A stretch of 64,000 nucleotides of DNA from Meghimatium bilineatum (Eukaryota > Mollusca > Gastropoda > Stylommatophora > Philomycidae): NCBI GenBank assembly GCA_034231615.1, contig CM067304.1, positions 15,775,444 through 15,839,443 on the forward strand. Direction: 5' to 3'. Shown one piece after another: positions 1 to 10,483 of this stretch. The stretch's first letter is position 1, and every line of letters starts with the position of its first letter. The position numbers and the translations under genes are program-made. The notes beneath the pieces were generated by a model. It ran no database searches and had not been told where the DNA came from. It saw only the letters and a list, made by a program, of their open reading frames with translations.

Positions 1-81
1 TTACACTTGACCCATATCATCAGAGCAATCTGCAATCTACATATAGTGGGTACAATGATAGGTCTGCCAACTAGGTCAGAT
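1..81. other. Unassigned intergenic DNA
   Basis: Nothing recognised. Confidence 0.5.
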
Positions 82-235
82 GGTCTGCCAAATTAATTAA
101 CAGCTTTCTGCGAATATCCATCTCTGTGGGCCAGTATTCCTCCTTTAACTGGTTTAATGAAATGTAGTCTTGCAGGATATGTTCTGCTGTCTGTCCACAT
201 AGACACAGAGGTAATTTTACCAGTCTTGGATGAAT
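82..235 (-). mobile_element. L-A non-LTR element fragment
   Basis: The - strand matches the C-terminal coding region of the L-A relic at 10.5-10.75 kb (tgtggaca-box region, Cys-rich tail). Only about 150 bp remain and the frame is broken. Confidence 0.6.
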
Positions 236-477
236 ATATAGTATAAGAAATATAATTGTTGTAGTGTGACAAGTATGTCAACAACAATATATTCACGTGA
301 TCAAATAAACATGAAAAGTGAGACAACATTATTACCAAGTGTTTGAGGTACATGTTTATTCAACTGGATAATCAGTCTGTCTATAGTTGCTTTCCTGACT
401 CCACTTTGTTCTTTAAGTTTGAATAAGTCAATTTTAAGCTTCAGTGTCCTGTTTTGAGAAAGAACACAACTTTGTTA

Positions 478-860
478 GCTAGTAGATAGTCGTGTGAACT
501 AGAAAACAGATGTGTGAGCTTATATGACATGTGTGAACTAGAAGACAGATATGTGAGCTAGAAGACAATTGTGTGCGCTAAGACAAACGTTGATCTAGAA
601 GACAGATGTGTGAGCTAGAAGACAGATGTGTGAACTAGAAGACAGATGTGTGAGCTAGAAGACAGATGTGTGAGTTAGAAGACATATGTGGGAACTAGAA
701 AACAGATGTGTGAGCTAGAAAACAGATGTGTGAGCTAGAAGACAGTTGTGTGTGCTAAGACAAATGATCTAGAAGACGTGTGAACTAGAAGACAGGTGTG
801 TGAGCTAGAAGAAAGTCATGTACGCTAAGACAAACTTTGATCTAGAAGGCAGATGAGTGA
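478..860. repeat. 20-bp minisatellite with higher-order variants
   Basis: About 17 units of consensus GACAGATGTGTGAGCTAGAA. A longer variant with GCTAAGACAAA followed by (TT)GATCTAGAAG recurs three times (near 570, 745, 820), showing a higher-order repeat of about 5-7 units. Confidence 0.9.
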
Positions 861-999
861 ATTTTTAAAATACATAATTAAGCAAGACTGTAGTTTCCTA
901 AATATTTGGGGTTACGGGTGAGTGGGGAGAGAAGGGTAAAACCTATTGATAAATCTATGGACAGCACTTTAGCAGCAATATCTCATTATATCATACTCT

Positions 1000-1260
1000 A
1001 GCAGCAATATGCTAATTTGCTGCCATTTTTCATATTAATTAGTTCTGCACGCACCTAAAAATTGTAGAAATAGGATCTTACCTTTACCAACACAAATATA
1101 TATAATTTCTGTGGTATTTAATTATATTCAATAGTTTGATAATTTATTTTCATTTTTATTATGCTAATTTGCTTCAATTTTTAATATTAATTAGTTCTGT
1201 GCGCACCTAAAAATTATAGAAATAGAATCAACAGATGCGTCTTGCCTATGCTAATAAAAA
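1000..1260. repeat. AT-rich tandem repeat, pair 1
   Basis: Two units about 152 bp apart, marked by ATGCTAATTTGC at 1009 and 1161. The second ends in CAACAGATGCGTCTTGC. Confidence 0.75.
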
Positions 1261-1579
1261 TATAGGTTTAATACAAGTACCAGTGAACATGTTTCTATGG
1301 AATAAACAGCTAACATAAATAGACGGAATGAAATTCTTAAAAGTTGCATATACAGACGCGTCCACTATTCGACACATTGCGCGATGAGAGGCCCTGACCA
1401 CATGACATGCGCACTGCACACTGAGTGGGAGGTGGATAGCCAGTTCATTGCGCGCAAATCACTATATCTGTAATTTAAGTTACGACTTTTTAAGTTTCTG
1501 AGATAGTGCAATAGCATAAGAAATTAAAAAGTGGTATGTTGTCACGTGATTTGTCCATGGATTCTGGTATTGAACCCAA
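1261..1579. other. Spacer between the two AT-rich repeat pairs
   Basis: About 320 bp with a more GC-rich middle (1350-1450). No coding potential or known repeat recognised. Confidence 0.4.
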
Positions 1580-1900
1580 ATATATATATATAATTTCTGT
1601 GGTATTTAATTATATTAAATAGTTTTATAATTTATTTTCATTTTAATTATGCTAATTTGCTGCCATTTTTAAGATTAACTAGTTCTTCGCACACCTAAAA
1701 ATTATATAAATAGGATCAACAGATGCGTCTTGCTTTTTGCCAACACAAATGTATATAATTTCTGTGGAATTTAATTATATTCAATAGTTTTATAATTTAT
1801 TTTAATTTTAATTATGCGAATTTGCTGCCATTTTCATATTAATTACTTCTGTGCGGACCTAAAAATTATAGAAATAGGATCAACAGATGCGTCTTGTCTT
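1580..1900. repeat. AT-rich tandem repeat, pair 2
   Basis: Two further units about 165 bp apart (ATGCTAATTTGC at 1649, ATGCGAATTTGC at 1814), each followed by CAACAGATGCGTCTTGC. The same family recurs at 18.9-19.15 kb. Confidence 0.75.
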
Positions 1901-1939
1901 CACGAACAAAAAAACATATAGTTTGTGGCTTGTATTATT

Positions 1940-2656
1940 TCTTCTTCTTCTTCTTTCGTTCACTTGAAACATGTCTATATCTGTAATTCTGTCTCCTTAA
2001 TAAAACTCACTGTCTTTTGTAGTTCATACAGTGTCCCATAGAGTTTTGATTCCAGTGTTGTTTCCTCTGGCCAATATGTCTGCCTCAGCGTTTCATGCTC
2101 ATAACACTCTTGAAGTATATGTTTGGCACTCTGTGCTGCCTGTCCACATGTACACATGGCCGTGTTGCCAATCTTGAACTTTGTATACATGTGACTGCTG
2201 AGTCGGTTGTGTCCTGTTCTGAGACGTATAATTTTAACTTGCTCTGATCTGTTCATAATATGATAGTCATCTTGTGTTGGCGTTTGTGGCTTTCTTATTG
2301 ACTTGATCATCTGTTTTTTCTGATGGTAGGTGATTGGTATATCTGGTTGGTCTTCGGCAGCACCTTCCTTAGCCAGTTGGTCTGCTTTTTCATTTCCTGG
2401 TATTCCACAGTGAGAGGGTATCCACTGCATGGTTACCCTATACTGGTAAGACAATTCGCTAAGTAGTTTTTTCAAGTCTGTTAGTTTTTCAGACTGGAGA
2501 GCTTGAAGCACTGACCTTGCATCTGTCAGGAATACCACAGGCTGTAGGTCAGAGTTGGAGTTCAGCAGTTTTTTAGCTGCCACACTAATTGCCTGGATTT
2601 CTGCATCATAATTATTGCAGAATTTTCCTGTCGGTGTTCTGATTGTATCTCTAGGC
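1940..2656 (-). mobile_element. L-A non-LTR retrotransposon, 5'-truncated, RNase H C-terminus (copy with 17-bp TSD)
   Basis: The open frame runs from about 2656 down to a stop near 1975. It shows RNase HI: NNYDAEIQAI (Glu), FLTDARSVLQAL (Asp), then WIPSHCGIPGNEKADQLAKE (His/Asp). A Cys/His cluster CTCGQAAQSAKHILQEC follows, and the element ends in (GAA)n after GTGAACG. The first catalytic Asp (YTDGS) is lost by 5' truncation. Perfect TSD TTGTGGCTTGTATTATT at 1923-1939 and 2657-2673. The frame is intact over what is left, so this is a recent insertion. No RT domain is present. Confidence 0.93.
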
Positions 2657-2673
2657 TTGTGGCTTGTATTATT

Positions 2674-3449
2674 GAAAATAACAAAGATAAGTTAGAAATT
2701 ATCAGCTTGGGTACATTTTGTCACTGTGGTCACAAGTTTTATTTATATTTTGTTATATGTGTTTCACTGTAAATTATTTTGATGTCAAATTCATTAGAGA
2801 AAAATATGTAACATTTTTTCAGGGTTGACGTACAGACTTGGTTGAGTTTTGAATTGCATTTTTGAAGGGCTATCTAACTATATTATTTGTAATTATGTAG
2901 AAATGTAGCACAATTCTGAAAAATGTGTCCAAGTATCTAACTAACAACAAACATTTAGATTTCCTTCCATGTCTCTCGTTTCATTGCAATTTGCTTTAGA
3001 TCTTCATTATCGAATTAAATAAGGTGGAACGAACCATGATGTAAATATGGAAATCATTAAATCCGTTTCTGTAACACAGATATTTAATTTCTACGATATT
3101 AATGTGTTAAATTAATGATGAACCAGTTCTTGATTCAGCACAACCAAAACATTATTTGAACCGGAAGTTAAAGTTAGTAGCATTTATTTACCAAGGGACA
3201 TAGCCGGGCATACACTCCAAAATCAAGGGTGGTAATAAGTATGAGATATTAATAAATCATCAAAACACAAATATTTTGATCTGACAATTGGCAATATCAT
3301 TTAAATAAACAACTCTAATTTATTTTGAGAAATTGTATGTAACTTTTCCCCGTTCTCCTATATATAGAAACGTTTTTTGAAAGCAATATGCACGACATTC
3401 TTCCCTCACTTGTCATGGGTAACAAAATGTGTGGCACATAAGATTTTGA
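2674..3449. other. AT-rich intergenic DNA
   Basis: No open frame of substance, no repeat recognised. Confidence 0.5.
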
Positions 3450-3880
3450 ATGTTAAGGGATAATGTCCGTATAAGGTTCAAGTTCCCCGCGGAACTTTAC
3501 ATACAAAAGTTGGCTCTTGACTTTGTATGGGAACTAGTGTCAGTCGTCCGTTCACATGTCTTAGACTCCACCGCGGGGTCAAGGTTCAGCCAGTGTCGAG
3601 TCAGCTCGCTCGTCACAGTACCGCTTGGGATCTAGGCTGGTTCCTCCCCATATGACATGTTAAGACAGGACGAAGTCACCGGGGTGAAGTTTTCGGTCGT
3701 ACGGAATGTTAACAGCATAAACGTGCTCAGCTGAGTGGTGAGCTATACTCAGCGTCCGAGTGGCTTTCGAATGTCGGCGCCTGCTATGTCATACCGCCTC
3801 GAAAGAGGATTACGGGGGTATAGGAGAGCTGCTTAGAAAGTGCTTCACTCGACTTTTTTGTCATTTTTTTTACTTTTGTA
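3450..3880. other. GC-richer island of unknown nature
   Basis: About 400 bp that is clearly more GC- and CpG-rich than its AT-rich flanks, with sharp edges. A 61-codon frame on + is not convincing. It does not resemble the other repeats here. Confidence 0.35.
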
Positions 3881-4980
3881 ATTACCTCTGTGATTAAAAA
3901 CAAATTTTTAGTCAAATTATTTCATTTTGTTTTATTGTAAAGAATACATTTTTTTAATAAAGAAAGAAAATATTTTGAAACATAGTGATAATGTTTTTAA
4001 TGACTTAAGTTCTTAATTGTCACATTATACAAGAGAACGATTTTTTTTATTTCTGCGGATTAGGAACAAGTGTTACATCACTGGGGGCATTCCTATATAT
4101 GCTTTGCTTTCCGTTCCCAGCCATCTAAAAGTGTAAATACATAGTATAAATACTAAATACTAAGCTCAGTGTCCCAGTCAGTTGCTGATCACGCGTTCTT
4201 CTGATCTTTCCGGAGATGGAGCACCTTCCCCCATCACATCTAGTCAATACCATTTCTGCCATTCTCTGAATATGTACATTGTCACATTTCTGAGGGGAAA
4301 AACGGGATTGCAGTTTATGAGTTTAAAAAATGTATGGTTGAGAGAGCATTTACTTTCAACAATAACGCAAATTCACAATATAAAAACATATTTTTTGTTG
4401 GTTTAGTTTTTTTAATGTAAACTTAAAATATTTTGACTTGATAAATATATTTATCACTACAATAGCGGAAATATGCATTTGTTTATGTCAATGGCAGATA
4501 TATGTGTTAGTCGTGGTCCCACGGGGATTGTCTTGGTATATCGCTGCCTATCTCGCCCGGTTGTGACGTGTCCCGGTTTATATCAGTTTACTAATAGGCA
4601 TATAACGAATGTCTCACGTGTCCGACTCAACACACTTGGTATAGCTTCGTGAAAACAAGAGAAGTGTATCATGTTTACGAGTTTGGCACGCTTTTTGACA
4701 CGGGGGCATGGTAACACTAAGCGCAGGCGACTGTAAAAGCTTAAATCTATTTATACATGTATCATCATAACGTATTTTCTGTAGACATATTAACTTATTT
4801 CAAAATATTATGTGATTGTCAGGAGTCTGTCATGGGAATTAATTTATCCAATGAATAAATTAAATTTCCAACACAGCTAACCTGTGTTTATTTTATACAA
4901 TAAAAAAGAAAGAATATCTTTGACAATTTGTTTCTATTGAACAATCTGAAAGCAATGGTAGTTAAATAAACTTAATTTAC
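3881..4980. other. Intergenic DNA
   Basis: AT-rich, with a second modestly GC-rich patch at 4500-4730. Nothing identified. Confidence 0.4.
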
Positions 4981-4984
4981 AATA

Positions 4985-5090
4985 GAAACTGCTCTTGTGT
5001 TGCCGGGCCTGGGTGGGAGCAATGGATAAAAACTGCCCTTGTTTAGACGGGACTGGAAAGGGAGCAAAGAATAGATACACTGTTACCTGT
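4985..5090 (+). repeat. Two 5' fragments of the S2 retroposon
   Basis: GTGTTGCCGGGCCTGG.. and GGGAGCAAAGAATAG..CACTGTTACC match the 5' start of S2 copies elsewhere. No body or tail follows. Confidence 0.5.
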
Positions 5091-5589
5091 CAAACATTTT
5101 GTAAGCAGCACTAAGTGGATTTTGATGTGAAGTTCATTGTTCTATAAAGTCCCATAGATAACTATCAGGGCCGTAGAGACGTTTTCGATGTGGAAGGGGT
5201 TTTACCTAAAAAACTAATGTAAAAAATGAATTTTTCCGTTGTTGTATGAAGTAATACCATCTTTTTACTGAGAAAGGGGTGATTACCTTTTTTGTAAAAA
5301 AAAATCGTTACGGGAGGGGTTTCACCCGCCATTTGGCTAAATTACTAGCAATAAAAAACATTTTATGATTTCGTAAGAGTGGAAGAGAGTTAACCATCCC
5401 CCCCCCCCTTATCAATAGAAGTATAAACCATGCAAATAGATATATTTGTCAATTTAATATTGATTGACTGATTCGGAACCACAAGAAATGTACGCTATTA
5501 GCTCTTACTTCCTATGTGCAGTGCGGTATTTTTTTTGTGAGCTTTCTTTCATACCCAGGAGACTTCAGCTCAGTGCACTTCCCATTGAA
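5091..5589. other. Intergenic DNA
   Basis: Contains a C homopolymer at about 5399-5408. Nothing else recognised. Confidence 0.4.
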
Positions 5590-5765
5590 TGAGTTTTCTA
5601 CTCAGAGGAGGTCTATACTTGTATAGATGACATGCTACAAGCTTCCATAAAAGAGCCTCAATATAACGGTATGTCATCTACTAAGGTTTTCTGTTGCATG
5701 GGTGGTCTGTCTAGTGGGACATTTGTGGACCCACAGATGCAACCGCATGCGTTTAATATTGAAAG
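5590..5765 (+). repeat. Dispersed repeat E, copy 1
   Basis: Shares CTTCCATAAAAGAGCCTCAATATAACGGTATGTC.. and AAGGTTTTCTGTTGCA with 56247-56352 (+) and 8548-8680 (-). No coding capacity. Confidence 0.65.
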
Positions 5766-6439
5766 TAATGGTTCTCGTAGACATGTATGAATCTATAGCA
5801 TTGATTTTGTTTTTCTAAATGATAGTTGGTCTTGACATATCAGCTAAATCCATCTCCAGCCTTAAGCTAAGCCACCTTTTTGACTAGGAAATCCTGTGAC
5901 TTCTGGATCACTGGATCACTAGACCGTCAATGGAATGGGTCAGCCAACTCAACCCTCAAAACTTTCTTAGTCACCATTTACGATGTGCATGTCAGGTAAT
6001 AGTGCAACTAATATGAGCTCCATTTTCTGGTTTCCGCACCACACTGACTGACCACTGATCTATAATACATAGCACATTCCACATCACACAGGCTGATCAA
6101 TGATCTATCATAAATAGCAATGTCTTCATTATACGGGTTGATCATAAATCTACCATACACAGTTTAGATCTTATAGGTCCTAATTTTGACATCTTAGACG
6201 CAATCTTACTTTCGTGAACTGTACGAGATAGAAAATGGGATCTGTTTACAGGAAGAAAACTTGACTATTGTGGCTTAGATAGTCATTTTGATTTAACATA
6301 ATGCATTTTTTTAAACACTAATTTAATCACAGTAAACAGAGAACTTGACATTTTATAAAAGGTGGTTTTACGTTTGCAATCAAAGGGAGATAACAAGAAC
6401 AATTGTAAAATAAATTTGTTTCAACTAATTATTCTCCCC
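5766..6439. other. Intergenic DNA
   Basis: No gene or clear repeat seen. Confidence 0.4.
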
Positions 6440-7115
6440 TTATTAGTTATCATCCCACTGTGGCATACCAGGAAATTGAAAAGGCAGACATACTGGCAAA
6501 GGATGGAGCAACACAAGGACAAATAGACCAAGAGATCGCCTACCAAGAAAAAGAACACTCATCAAAACCATCAGGAAAGTTGACCACCCAAAAGACAATT
6601 ACCACTATCTCGACAGAGCAGAACAGGTTATTACCTTTCGCCTCAGAACAGGACACAACAGATTAAACAGGCACTTAAATAGACTGAGACTGGTCCCATC
6701 ACCTCTGTGCCCTTGTGGGCAGGCAGCACAGACCACTGAACATATTCTGCAAGACTGCAATACACTAAACCGGTTATGGTAAGGACACTGGCCCACGGAG
6801 ATGGATATCAACATAAAGATGTATGGGATCACTGAGGAGCTTTCTTCTTCTTCTTCAGCGTACATTCTCAAACTCCTGCTGAATTCTCTTGTAGCAGGAC
6901 ATGTCCTCTAAATTTCCAGCAGAATGTAGTCCAGAGAATGGAAATGCGTTATGTCGCCTTTTTATTTGCGCCAATGGTCCGACACATCCGTCTTCGGTGG
7001 CGAGGATCTTTCAAATACAGCAGCATTTATTAAGAAAACAGGACTTGCTGTGTAGACACGCCAAACTGCGAACGAGAAGAGGAAGACTAATTATTGTGTC
7101 AAAAAAAGAGAAGAA
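6440..7115 (+). mobile_element. L-A non-LTR relic, split by an S1 insertion
   Basis: + strand from the RNase H (HCGIPGNEKADILAKDGA in a shifted frame) through the Arg/Thr-Gly-His-Asn segment and the CPCGQAAQTTEHILQDC cluster to the end (NCEREE, GAACGAGAAGAGGAAGA). Several frameshifts. It is interrupted at 6845-7001 by S1. The stretch around 6590 shows the uninterrupted site that S2 has split in the 10.5-11.5 kb copy. Confidence 0.85.
6845..7001 (-). mobile_element. S1 short retroposon inside L-A
   Basis: 157 bp with the (GAA)n tail at its left edge, flanked by GAGGAGCTTTC (6834-6844) and GAGGATCTTTC (7002-7012), an 11-bp TSD with one mismatch. The L-A reading continues across it. Confidence 0.9.
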
Positions 7116-7289
7116 ATGTACTCCTGCGACATCTTGAATTTAAACATAAATTAAACAAATAGTTTGTCCTTTTTTCTGTTGTAAGCATCTGTCTAAAATG
7201 TTAAAAATATTATTATGAAAAACGCATACGTAGGTTGACCATGATTCCTGTGTACAAAAACTGGAAATTAGAATGATATCCCCTGTGAA

Positions 7290-7740
7290 CTAAATAAGAA
7301 CCAAATTGTGCTTATTACAAATATGTGTGTTTCCAGTAACGACGAATGCAAAGCATGCGAAACATGGGTACTAATAAAACATTGTCCAATATAACAACAT
7401 CATTTGAATTAAAATGCTACAGAATAGTTCTGAGAAAACCATGGACAGCAAGAAAAACAAACCAGGAGGTACAAAGCACAATCATCGCCCAAGAGGGATG
7501 GCTTCTGAAAACCATATTAAATGAACAACTAGCTTTTTTCGGTCATGTTAAGAGACATGACGGTATAGAGATAGTGATATTTGAGGGACGATAGAAGGTA
7601 ACAGGTGTGAAGGCCAACCAAGACGTCCTTGGACATACAGGAATGTCTGCCCTAAAGAAGACATTGCTCAAGACCGAGGAGAATTCAATAGAGCCATAAG
7701 GAAGACCACATTCTGGATAGAATATATCACGTATTGATCC
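7290..7740 (+). mobile_element. L-B reverse-transcriptase C-terminal relic
   Basis: + strand resembles the 14.76-kb copy: FELKCYRIVLRKPWTARKTNQEVQ.., EGWLLKTILNEQLAFFGHVK RHDG. This is the thumb/C-terminal tail common to endonuclease-type non-LTR elements. Broken by shifts and stops. Confidence 0.8.
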
Positions 7741-7949
7741 CCTAAAGGTGCTCCAATAATAAAATTGGTATGATAAAAGCGTGATGTATTATATACCCAA
7801 GCAGTTACACACTCTTAAAACACATACTCTTGAATTCGCGGTGACTGGATTACCAGAATACGACCTCTTTTGTTATAAGCTGATGGTTAAAAACTTTGAT
7901 GATACAACCGAATTGTCGCCTGAGTGTTTCCGGAGTCATAAATTGGAGT

Positions 7950-8492
7950 AAAGAAAGGCAACATTGCTACCTGCGAATCATGTTGTAAGAGGCGACTAAG
8001 CATGTCTTGGGCTCGCATTGGTTGTTTCATCCCAAACAGAGTAAAAGTGACGCAGAAGCTATGCTGAAGTAGGATCTGAAAGGTCGAAAAACGCATATAT
8101 CCCAGCTAAGATGTACGCTATAACACAATGCATTTCGTTCTTCGAACTGCATAAAGCTGATCAGGAGTCTTCTTCTTCTTCTTCTGCGTTCATTCTCAAA
8201 CTCCTGCAGATTAGCAGGATGTAGTCCGGAGAACGGAATGCGTTGTGTCATGGTTTACAGCATTGCTGCGGTATCTGCGCCTTTTGGCATGACACATCCG
8301 ACTTCAGCATGTTTTTGGGTCACTGACCCTATATGGGATGAGACAGCCAACTCCATCCCATAATCCCCTTAGTCGCCTTTTACGACATGCGTGGAAGTTT
8401 TAAAAAAGTGTTGTTATTCTTTGCTCCCCTTTCGGGCCCCAGCAGCACACGGGCGGATCAGGAGTCTCAGAACGAACGCAGAAGAACAAGAG
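7950..8492 (+). mobile_element. Old S2 copy hosting a younger S2
   Basis: 7950-8170 and 8456-8492 together form one diverged + strand S2 (..GTAAGAGGCGACTAAG.., ..ACGAACGCAGAAGAAC). It was cut in two by the - strand S2 at 8171-8455. Confidence 0.75.
8171..8455 (-). mobile_element. S2 retroposon, full length, 12-bp TSD
   Basis: 285 bp with the (GAA)n tail at the left and GAACG next to it. Perfect TSD GATCAGGAGTCT at 8159-8170 and 8456-8467. No open frame. No convincing Pol III A/B boxes, so its promoter type is unknown. Confidence 0.92.
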
Positions 8493-8547
8493 CGAAATTG
8501 GATCATGTCCGCGGTTGAAAGAAGAGCACCATTTCCATAAAAGTACC

Positions 8548-8680
8548 ACCAATGCAACAGAAAACCTTAGTAGATGGCATGCCGTTATATTGAGACTCTC
8601 TTATGGAAGCTTTGTAGCATGTCATCTATACAATTATAGACCCTATCTGAGTAGAAGTGTCTTTAAATAGGCACTGCACT
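8548..8680 (-). repeat. Dispersed repeat E, copy 2
   Basis: Reverse-complement match to 5590-5765 (TGCAACAGAAAACCTTAGTAG.. through ATATTGAGACTC). Confidence 0.65.
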
Positions 8681-8694
8681 AAGCCGAAAGCTGA

Positions 8695-8940
8695 AGTCTC
8701 CTTTGTATGAAAGAATGCTCAGAAAAACTATCCCACTGCACATAGGAATCAAGAAATTTAGTTTGAATGTGGTGTCGCTAGAAAGGAGCAGTTTCGTGGG
8801 CAAGAAAGAATGATGGTCAATCAACTGCGTACTGGGACCATCAGCCAGCGTGTAATGGCCGCTACACTCATGAAGAGATCTGAGCATCTATGGGCTTGTC
8901 CGGAGTGCAGTGATGATGATCCAACGACTAACTAACTAAC
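8695..8940 (+). mobile_element. L-G non-LTR 3' end relic
   Basis: Matches 28.9-29.1 kb (TGTGGTGTCGCTAGAAAG.., TACTGGGACCATCAG.., GATGATCCAACGACTAAC) and ends in a (CTAA)n tail. Confidence 0.75.
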
Positions 8941-9174
8941 TATAGGAAGCAAGAGTTCTCACGATTCCTGGGGATCTCAAAAACACAAACCATAATGTTA
9001 CTTTAAAAAATTATTATAATAATAAAATATTGTGATACAAACAATGCAATAATGAAACATGAAGATCACAAAACACAGATTTATTACACAGACATATTTT
9101 GATCAAAATTATTCCTTGATAACCCATATATATATATCTTACATATGGGACTGTTTGATCATCATGTAATAATT

Positions 9175-9285
9175 AACATGCGCACGCACGCACACACACA
9201 CATACGTATATGTGTATGTATGTATGTGTGTGTGTGTGGGTATATGTGTGTGTGAGAGAGTGAGAGAGAGAGAGAGAGAGAATAG
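9175..9285. repeat. Compound microsatellite
   Basis: (CA)n, (TGTA)n, (TG)n and (GA)n runs in succession. Confidence 0.95.
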
Positions 9286-9311
9286 GGGAAACTTCGTGGA
9301 AAGATAAGAAA

Positions 9312-9512
9312 GAAAGAAAGTAGCATATCATATCCAGGACGTAACTATCAACCCGGCATTTGTTGGCTGTGGTGATTTTCTAGGCAATATAAATACGTTC
9401 AGTAGGTTGCCATTGCTTTCTGAACGGTCCGGATGCACAATTGCCTGTTGATCCAACTCGGTACCTTTTCCGTCACAGACGCGCTCTGTACCACTTCGCC
9501 ACAGAGCCGGAC
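9312..9512 (-). mobile_element. tRNA-derived SINE, copy 1 (10-bp TSD)
   Basis: On the - strand it starts GTCCGGCTCTGTGGCGAAGT (A-box-like) and continues to CGAGTTGGATC (B-box-like, with a 13-bp insertion). A unique 3' body (CCTACTGAACGTATTTATATT) and a (TTTC)n tail follow. Perfect TSD AGATAAGAAA at 9302-9311 and 9513-9522. Second copy at 58932-59107. Confidence 0.9.
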
Positions 9513-9593
9513 AGATAAGAAAACGAACAATAAACTGTTAATACTTTGTATGGAAAAAAAACTATTAAAGAAATAAAGATAAAATAAATAATC

Positions 9594-9815
9594 TATTTTG
9601 AACATATTAAAAGACATGACACCTTATTGCAGACCTTACTTGATTGAGGGGAGGCGAGCAAGGGTATGCAGAGATACAAGTGGGAGAGAAATATCACGAG
9701 ATGGACATGATACAGTCTGGCAGAGTGCATAACCAAGGCAAAAGAAAGGGGATGTTGGAGGTCCGTTGCAGCCAACTTTCGTCGTGAAGATGGCGCATCA
9801 TGATGAAGAACAATG
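9594..9815 (+). mobile_element. L-B non-LTR 3' end relic
   Basis: [18 protein letters not shown].. then sequence matching the 62.8-kb copy up to CGTCGTGAAGATGGC and a (GAT)-rich end. Frames broken. Confidence 0.75.
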
Positions 9816-9831
9816 ACTAACAGGCACATAG

Positions 9832-10483
9832 GTGCCCAGTCTCTCCCAGCAAATGTCGAAGGGTATGCATGTAAATTGTTCCTGTATTTCGCTGGGTAAG
9901 TATGCTCCCCATTATACCCTGTGTGGTTCCAGCGGTACTATATATGTTTCTTCAACGCAGAATGAGGTGCAAAGGGCAGAAACCAGAGCTCATTTTTCAG
10001 AATACTCTGGGAGTCTGTTAGAATCACCATTACCAACACATATCAATCAAAGAGTAAAGAAATATGCAAGAAAAGTGATTTTGATTGTATGGGACGTCAA
10101 ATGTGTCATAATGAAAAATTACCAGCCTCAATGCAAGACGACTAAAGGCCAGTGGTACGTTGATCTCCCTACCAAACTTACCAAACTTAAAAAGACTGAC
10201 CAGAAAACGAGGGATAACTCACACTCAAATTATGCTCTTGCTTCAAGACAATGCACCTTCCGATAAAGCATGGCTTGCGTTGCAAACAGTCAACGATTTG
10301 AATATTGAAATTATTCCACACCCATCATATTCTCTAGATTTGAATATTGAAATTATTCCACACCCATCATATTCTCCAGATTTGGCTCCATATGTCTTTT
10401 TCCTTTTAGAAAATCTTACCAGTGAAAGAAAATAATTTTGATAGTTAAGATGTCTTACTGGCTTGTCTTCTTCTTCTCGTTCG
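9832..10483. other. Intergenic DNA with a 46-bp direct duplication
   Basis: GATTTGAATATTGAAATTATTC.. is duplicated in tandem at about 10296-10385, reading NIEIIPHPSYSxDL twice. NIEIIPHPSYSPDLAPYVFFL resembles the DDE region of Tc1/mariner transposases (LPHPPYSPDLAPCDFFLF), so a mariner remnant lies at about 10230-10420. Confidence 0.6.
10230..10425 (+). mobile_element. Tc1/mariner transposase fragment with internal duplication
   Basis: + strand reads LLLQDNAPSDKAWLALQTVNDL, then IPHPSYS twice, then PDLAPYVFFLLENL. LQDNAPSHKA..IPHPPYSPDLAPxDFFLF is the catalytic block around the second Asp of mariner transposases. The duplicated block and lack of the rest show a dead fragment. Confidence 0.8.

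Noticed and set aside
5160..5345. hAT element starting CAGGGCCGTAGAGACG
   Set aside because: No matching inverted right end or 8-bp TSD found.
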